A stretch of DNA of 8,656 nt, taken from the NCBI GenBank assembly GCA_903970295.1, contig CAJCHQ010000585.1:1-8656 (forward strand), read 5' to 3'. The stretch comes from Bryobacterales bacterium (lineage in GTDB: Bacteria; Cyanobacteriota; Vampirovibrionia; Obscuribacterales; Obscuribacteraceae). Position numbers and translations under genes: made by a program. Positions within the stretch are counted from its first letter, which is position 1; each line of letters starts with the position of its first letter. Below, piece by piece: positions 6,800-8,656 of this stretch. The notes beneath the pieces were generated by a model, which saw only the letters and a program-made list of their open reading frames with translations, was not told where the DNA came from and ran no database searches.

Positions 6800-6816
6800 T
6801 GTGGATTTTGTCCACA
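6800..6816. promoter_or_regulatory. Palindromic candidate operator upstream of the small secreted protein gene
   Basis: TGTGGA and TCCACA form a perfect 6-bp inverted repeat around TTTTG. If TATTAT at 6840-6845 is the -10, the site is centred about 43 nt upstream of the start of transcription, a typical activator position. The right half TTGTCCACA differs by one base from the DnaA box TTATCCACA, but one imperfect pair is no sign of an origin. Confidence 0.3.
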
Positions 6817-6878
6817 CGAAAACTGCACGGTGCCAAAGCTATTATCACAGTGTCGGGCTGCTAATCCAAGACAAATAA

Positions 6879-6884
6879 GAGGAG
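6879..6884 (+). promoter_or_regulatory. Strong ribosome binding site
   Basis: GAGGAG lies 6 nt before the ATG at 6891. It fixes the start of the 73-aa protein and suggests efficient translation. Confidence 0.8.
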
Positions 6885-6890
6885 TTCACC

Positions 6891-7112
6891 ATGAATACTA
6901 AATCAAGAACAATTTTACTGACCGGCGTAATGATGATCGCATCGGTTATTCCCGCTTTTGCGGCTGACCCCACGCCTCCGGCTGCTGAACCAGCCAAGAC
7001 AGCTGTCAGTGCTCCAGTAAAAGGCACAAAAGTTGCCAGCACCAAGAAGAAGCAGCATGTTGCTTCCAAAAAACAAAGCACCAAGACTGCTGAAGTTAAA
7101 AAGACCAAGTAG
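6891..7112 (+). CDS. Small secreted Lys-rich protein (73 aa)
   Basis: The start is fixed by GAGGAG at 6-nt spacing. Residues 1-24 are a clear Sec signal peptide: basic MNTKSR, hydrophobic ILLTGVMMIASVI and an AFA cleavage site before ADPTPP. The mature part, about 49 residues, is strongly basic, with 12 Lys and only 3 acidic residues; it starts Pro/Ala-rich and ends in Lys/Thr/Ser/Ala-rich sequence, with no Cys and probably no stable fold. It could bind polyanions in the envelope (teichoic-like polymers, LPS, phosphate polymers or DNA) or be a histone-tail-like cell-surface peptide; none of these is shown. I recognise no family. It is divergent from the response regulator gene, with a palindrome upstream, so control by that pair is possible. 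A strong hairpin follows 24 nt after the stop. Confidence 0.8.
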   Translation: MNTKSRTILLTGVMMIASVIPAFAADPTPPAAEPAKTAVSAPVKGTKVASTKKKQHVASKKQSTKTAEVKKTK

Positions 7113-7136
7113 GCGTCAATCAGTGGCACAAACAAG

Positions 7137-7170
7137 TATGCGGATGGTGACAGCCATCCGCATATTTGCG
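7137..7170 (+). terminator. Perfect 11-bp hairpin, probable terminator (possibly bidirectional)
   Basis: Arms 7137-7147 and 7154-7164 pair perfectly around the 6-nt loop TGACAG. On the plus strand the hairpin is followed by TTTGCGCTTCTT, a weak U-tract; on the minus strand by CTTGTTTG. It sits between the stops of two convergent genes and could end transcription from both sides. A smaller stem CACCA/TGGTG lies at 7197-7210, in the otherwise AT-rich gap. Confidence 0.6.
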
Positions 7171-7308
7171 CTTCTTGGAGTTGCGTCTTGTTTCAGCACC
7201 ACGTCTGGTGTCGAACAAAACGCTTTTAAAACTTTATTTTGCTATTTTGTTTACCTCATCGACGACATACGTGACGCTTCTATCTCCTGCAAAAACCAGC
7301 CTGTGAAA

Positions 7309-7911
7309 CTAGCGACTGACTAATTGACCGGCTACTTCGGCTCGGGCAATCTGGGCACGATTATTTGAGGACGGTCCGCGCGTATAATTTGTATAGCTAG
7401 CCGTCACTTGCGGCACTGCTTCATGCATCGGTTGAGCATAGTTGGCAGACTGCGCGGCAGCCTGAGTGTGACTGCGGATCGTGCCGGCAACGTTCGTTTC
7501 GGAATGTTTGTAGCCGAGGCTGTTGCCCGTAGTGTGCTTGTAACCGCTGCTGTTGCTGGAAGAGTGGTTGTAACCGCGATTTGAGATTGAAGGCTGTTCG
7601 ACGTTTTGGAAAGCGACGTGCTCTGGTTTCACATAATGCAAGCCGGACTTCGGCTGAGCCACTCCCCACGCGGGTTTACTATGGTCGTACTGGGTGTGGG
7701 TGATAGGCTCCCAATCCCATCTTGAGAGCGAGGGGTCTCTCTGCGTCAAGGCGTGTTCCCATCCATAAATTTTCACTGTGTCGGCAGTTGTTTGGACCAC
7801 CTGCCTGGACATTCCCTCGGATTGGCATTGAGCCCTGGCGCTTTGATTCGTGAGCGAGAAGAGGGCAACGAGGCAAAGCATAGAGAGAGCGATCTTCTTT
7901 TGAATTGGCAT
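7309..7911 (-). CDS. Exported protein of unknown function with a 10-residue tandem repeat
   Basis: The frame is open from ATG 7929. I prefer the ATG at 7911 (MPIQKK), because it gives a normal signal peptide with a basic start, a hydrophobic core (IALSMLCLVALFSL) and an ARA cleavage site before QCQ, and because GGGGA lies upstream, though at longer-than-usual spacing. The product is then 200 aa with a mature part of about 173. A Trp-containing region follows (WEHALTQ, SRWDWEP, PAWGV). After it come three 10-residue units beginning GYNH, GYKH and GYKH, with Ser/Thr/Asn-rich remainders (DNA 7486-7575), and then a Gln/Ala/Asn/Tyr-rich tail. Cys occurs once, next to the cleavage site. There is no catalytic motif, and no family is recognised. 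The composition suits a periplasmic or surface protein. It converges on the small Lys-rich protein gene and is divergent from the LysM gene. Confidence 0.75.
   Translation of the reverse strand: MPIQKKIALSMLCLVALFSLTNQSARAQCQSEGMSRQVVQTTADTVKIYGWEHALTQRDPSLSRWDWEPITHTQYDHSKPAWGVAQPKSGLHYVKPEHVAFQNVEQPSISNRGYNHSSSNSSGYKHTTGNSLGYKHSETNVAGTIRSHTQAAAQSANYAQPMHEAVPQVTASYTNYTRGPSSNNRAQIARAEVAGQLVSR
7486..7575 (-). repeat. Three 30-bp in-frame tandem repeats
   Basis: Three 30-bp units in the exported-protein gene encode GYNHSSSNSS, GYKHTTGNSL and GYKHSETNVA. The first two codons and the His are conserved while the rest has diverged, which points to an old duplication with selection on the G-Y-x-H motif. 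Confidence 0.7.
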
Positions 7912-8115
7912 AATTATTAGCATCCCCATCTTGAAATATGCGCACTTGACCGCGCTCGTTGAGAGCGTCTTGCGGTTTGAATATCTCCGAATCGAAATCG
8001 CAAATCCCCTGAATGCGAATGCTCGAGAGATTACGGAGAAATTGTTTTTGGTAATTGGGCGGGAGCAACCTTCCGACTTGCATCAAACTGCTGCTGTATT
8101 TGTAGGTTAAAACGC

Positions 8116-8137
8116 CAACGTTACCACAACGTGACCG
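8116..8137. promoter_or_regulatory. Tandem 11-bp direct repeat, candidate response-regulator site
   Basis: CAACGTTACCA is followed directly by CAACGTGACCG, identical at 9 of 11 positions. Two head-to-tail units with an 11-bp period are typical of OmpR/PhoB-family operators. It lies just upstream of the candidate LysM promoter and within the upstream region of the exported repeat-protein gene. Confidence 0.35.
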
Positions 8138-8157
8138 AGTCCTAAAATTTGCAAAGT

Positions 8158-8186
8158 TTGGCCAGCGCCTGCCATGTGACATTAAT
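8158..8186 (+). promoter_or_regulatory. Candidate sigma-70-type promoter for the LysM gene
   Basis: TTGGCC (4 of 6 to TTGACA) is separated by 17 nt from ATTAAT (4 of 6 to TATAAT). It would give a leader of about 45 nt before the ATG at 8237. Only a modest match. Confidence 0.3.
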
Positions 8187-8236
8187 GTGAAGAATGCGAC
8201 TTAAAGTCAGAACGTCGAGTTTCTCAGGGGAAAGAA

Positions 8237-8656
8237 ATGAAAATTGAGTCAACCGAACATGCGCGATCAGCGGTATTGAAAGAGCCTTCGAAAATCGATG
8301 ATTTTGGTGGTTATCCTGAACATTCTGGGCACTCCCAGCACATCAAACACAAAGTTTTGCACGGCGGGGAATTGCATATGGGTGACCCATACGCTCATGT
8401 GAAGCACGGCAAGACCCCAAGCTGGAGAGAGCAATTCGATCATGAGAACAAGGAGCCGTTGAATATCGATAAGACTGGTCACTACGCCGTGAAGCCGGGT
8501 GATGTGATTGACTCCATAGCCAGGCGCGCTTTGCACGATAAAGGTACGACCCATCCAACAGCGAAAGAATTGCACGAGATGGAACAGGGCATTATCAAAG
8601 CCAGCGAAAAAGATAATCCGAGTCTGAAACACAATCCTAACTTTCTGCGGCCGGGG
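8237..8656 (+). CDS. LysM-domain protein with His-rich N-terminus, 3' partial
   Basis: The start ATG at 8237 is preceded by AGGGG (8226-8230) at 6-nt spacing. The frame is open for 140 codons to the right edge, so the end is missing. Residues 1-80 are hydrophilic and unusually His-rich (about 11 His in the first 82 residues, clustered in EHSGHSQHIKHKVLHGG), with no signal peptide or membrane segment. Residues about 81-140 look like a LysM domain: GHYAVKPGDVIDSIARRAL matches the YxVKPGDTLxxIA start, a longer helical insert follows (KELHEMEQGIIKAS), and NPSLKHNPNFLRPG matches the usual N...NPNLIxPGQ end. LysM domains bind N-acetylglucosamine chains of peptidoglycan or chitin. Without an export signal, the protein is either exported another way or acts on or stores material inside the cell. 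No enzymatic domain is visible in the part present. Confidence 0.82.
   Translation, partial: MKIESTEHARSAVLKEPSKIDDFGGYPEHSGHSQHIKHKVLHGGELHMGDPYAHVKHGKTPSWREQFDHENKEPLNIDKTGHYAVKPGDVIDSIARRALHDKGTTHPTAKELHEMEQGIIKASEKDNPSLKHNPNFLRPG

Larger units (their letters stand above)
6597..6890. promoter_or_regulatory. Divergent intergenic region between the response regulator and small secreted protein genes
   Basis: This region must carry promoters for both directions. It contains a 7-bp perfect stem GAAAGGC/GCCTTTC (6732-6738 with 6750-6756), a 10-bp palindrome AATTCGAATT (6760-6769), an inverted repeat TGTGGA/TCCACA (6800-6816) and a possible -10 TATTAT at 6840-6845 for the plus strand. No strong paired -35/-10 is visible for either gene, so promoter positions are uncertain. 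Confidence 0.4.
7912..8236. promoter_or_regulatory. Divergent intergenic region between the exported repeat protein and LysM genes
   Basis: This stretch of about 325 nt has no recognisable gene. A minus-strand frame is open from an ATG at 8182 through the stretch, but it continues out of frame into the exported-protein gene, has no ribosome binding site and resembles nothing known, so I treat it as chance. The region holds the tandem repeat at 8116-8137, a candidate promoter at 8158-8186, a 10-bp palindrome ACATTAATGT (8179-8188) and an 11-bp near-palindrome GACTTAAAGTC (8198-8208). Confidence 0.45.

Noticed and set aside
6800..6816. Pair of DnaA-box-like sequences suggesting a replication origin
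   Set aside because: Only one half is within one mismatch of the DnaA box; there is no cluster of boxes, no AT-rich unwinding region and no dnaA or dnaN gene nearby.
7679..8182. 167-codon minus-strand frame from ATG 8182
   Set aside because: Half of it is an out-of-frame shadow of the exported repeat-protein gene, which has a clear signal peptide. The other half has no ribosome binding site and covers the region with promoter-like elements.

Overview
The window is about 50% GC bacterial chromosomal DNA with short intergenic gaps and genes on both strands. It carries a Hanks-type Ser/Thr kinase joined to an extracytoplasmic helical (TPR-like) region, a kinesin-light-chain-type TPR protein, a TonB C-terminal-domain protein, an OmpR/PhoB-type two-component pair, several small or low-complexity exported proteins and a LysM protein. 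This mix resembles non-photosynthetic cyanobacterial relatives (Vampirovibrionia/Melainabacteria, especially Obscuribacterales). That placement is an inference from gene style only: no rRNA or other phylogenetic marker is present.

Layout. 1-989 (+): 3' part of a Pro/Ala-rich protein ending in four TPRs, open at the left edge. 993-3107 (-): membrane Ser/Thr kinase, tail-to-tail with the TPR gene with only 3 nt between the stops. 3200-4343: a disturbed segment. It holds a doubtful small ORF, the C-terminal third of a tyrosine recombinase (+), and an opposing TonB-domain gene whose 3' end runs antisense into the recombinase remnant and whose export signal lies in another frame. 4344-4689: no convincing gene, but a long imperfect hairpin and then a probable intrinsic terminator for the two-component operon. 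4690-6596 (-): response regulator and histidine kinase, coupled by a TGATG overlap. 6597-6890: divergent intergenic region with palindromes. 6891-7112 (+): small secreted Lys-rich protein followed by a strong hairpin. 7309-7911 (-): exported protein with a 10-residue tandem repeat. 7912-8236: divergent intergenic region with a tandem 11-bp repeat and a candidate promoter. 8237-8656 (+): LysM protein with a His-rich N-terminus, cut by the right edge.

How the genes might work together. The theme is envelope sensing: a receptor-type Ser/Thr kinase, a histidine kinase/response regulator pair, and exported or wall-associated proteins nearby. The regulator could control the divergent small secreted protein, but nothing in the sequence proves it. 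I see no CRISPR array, tRNA, rRNA, complete insertion sequence or recognisable defence system. The most unusual parts are the recombinase/TonB scar and the structured 3' UTR of the two-component operon.
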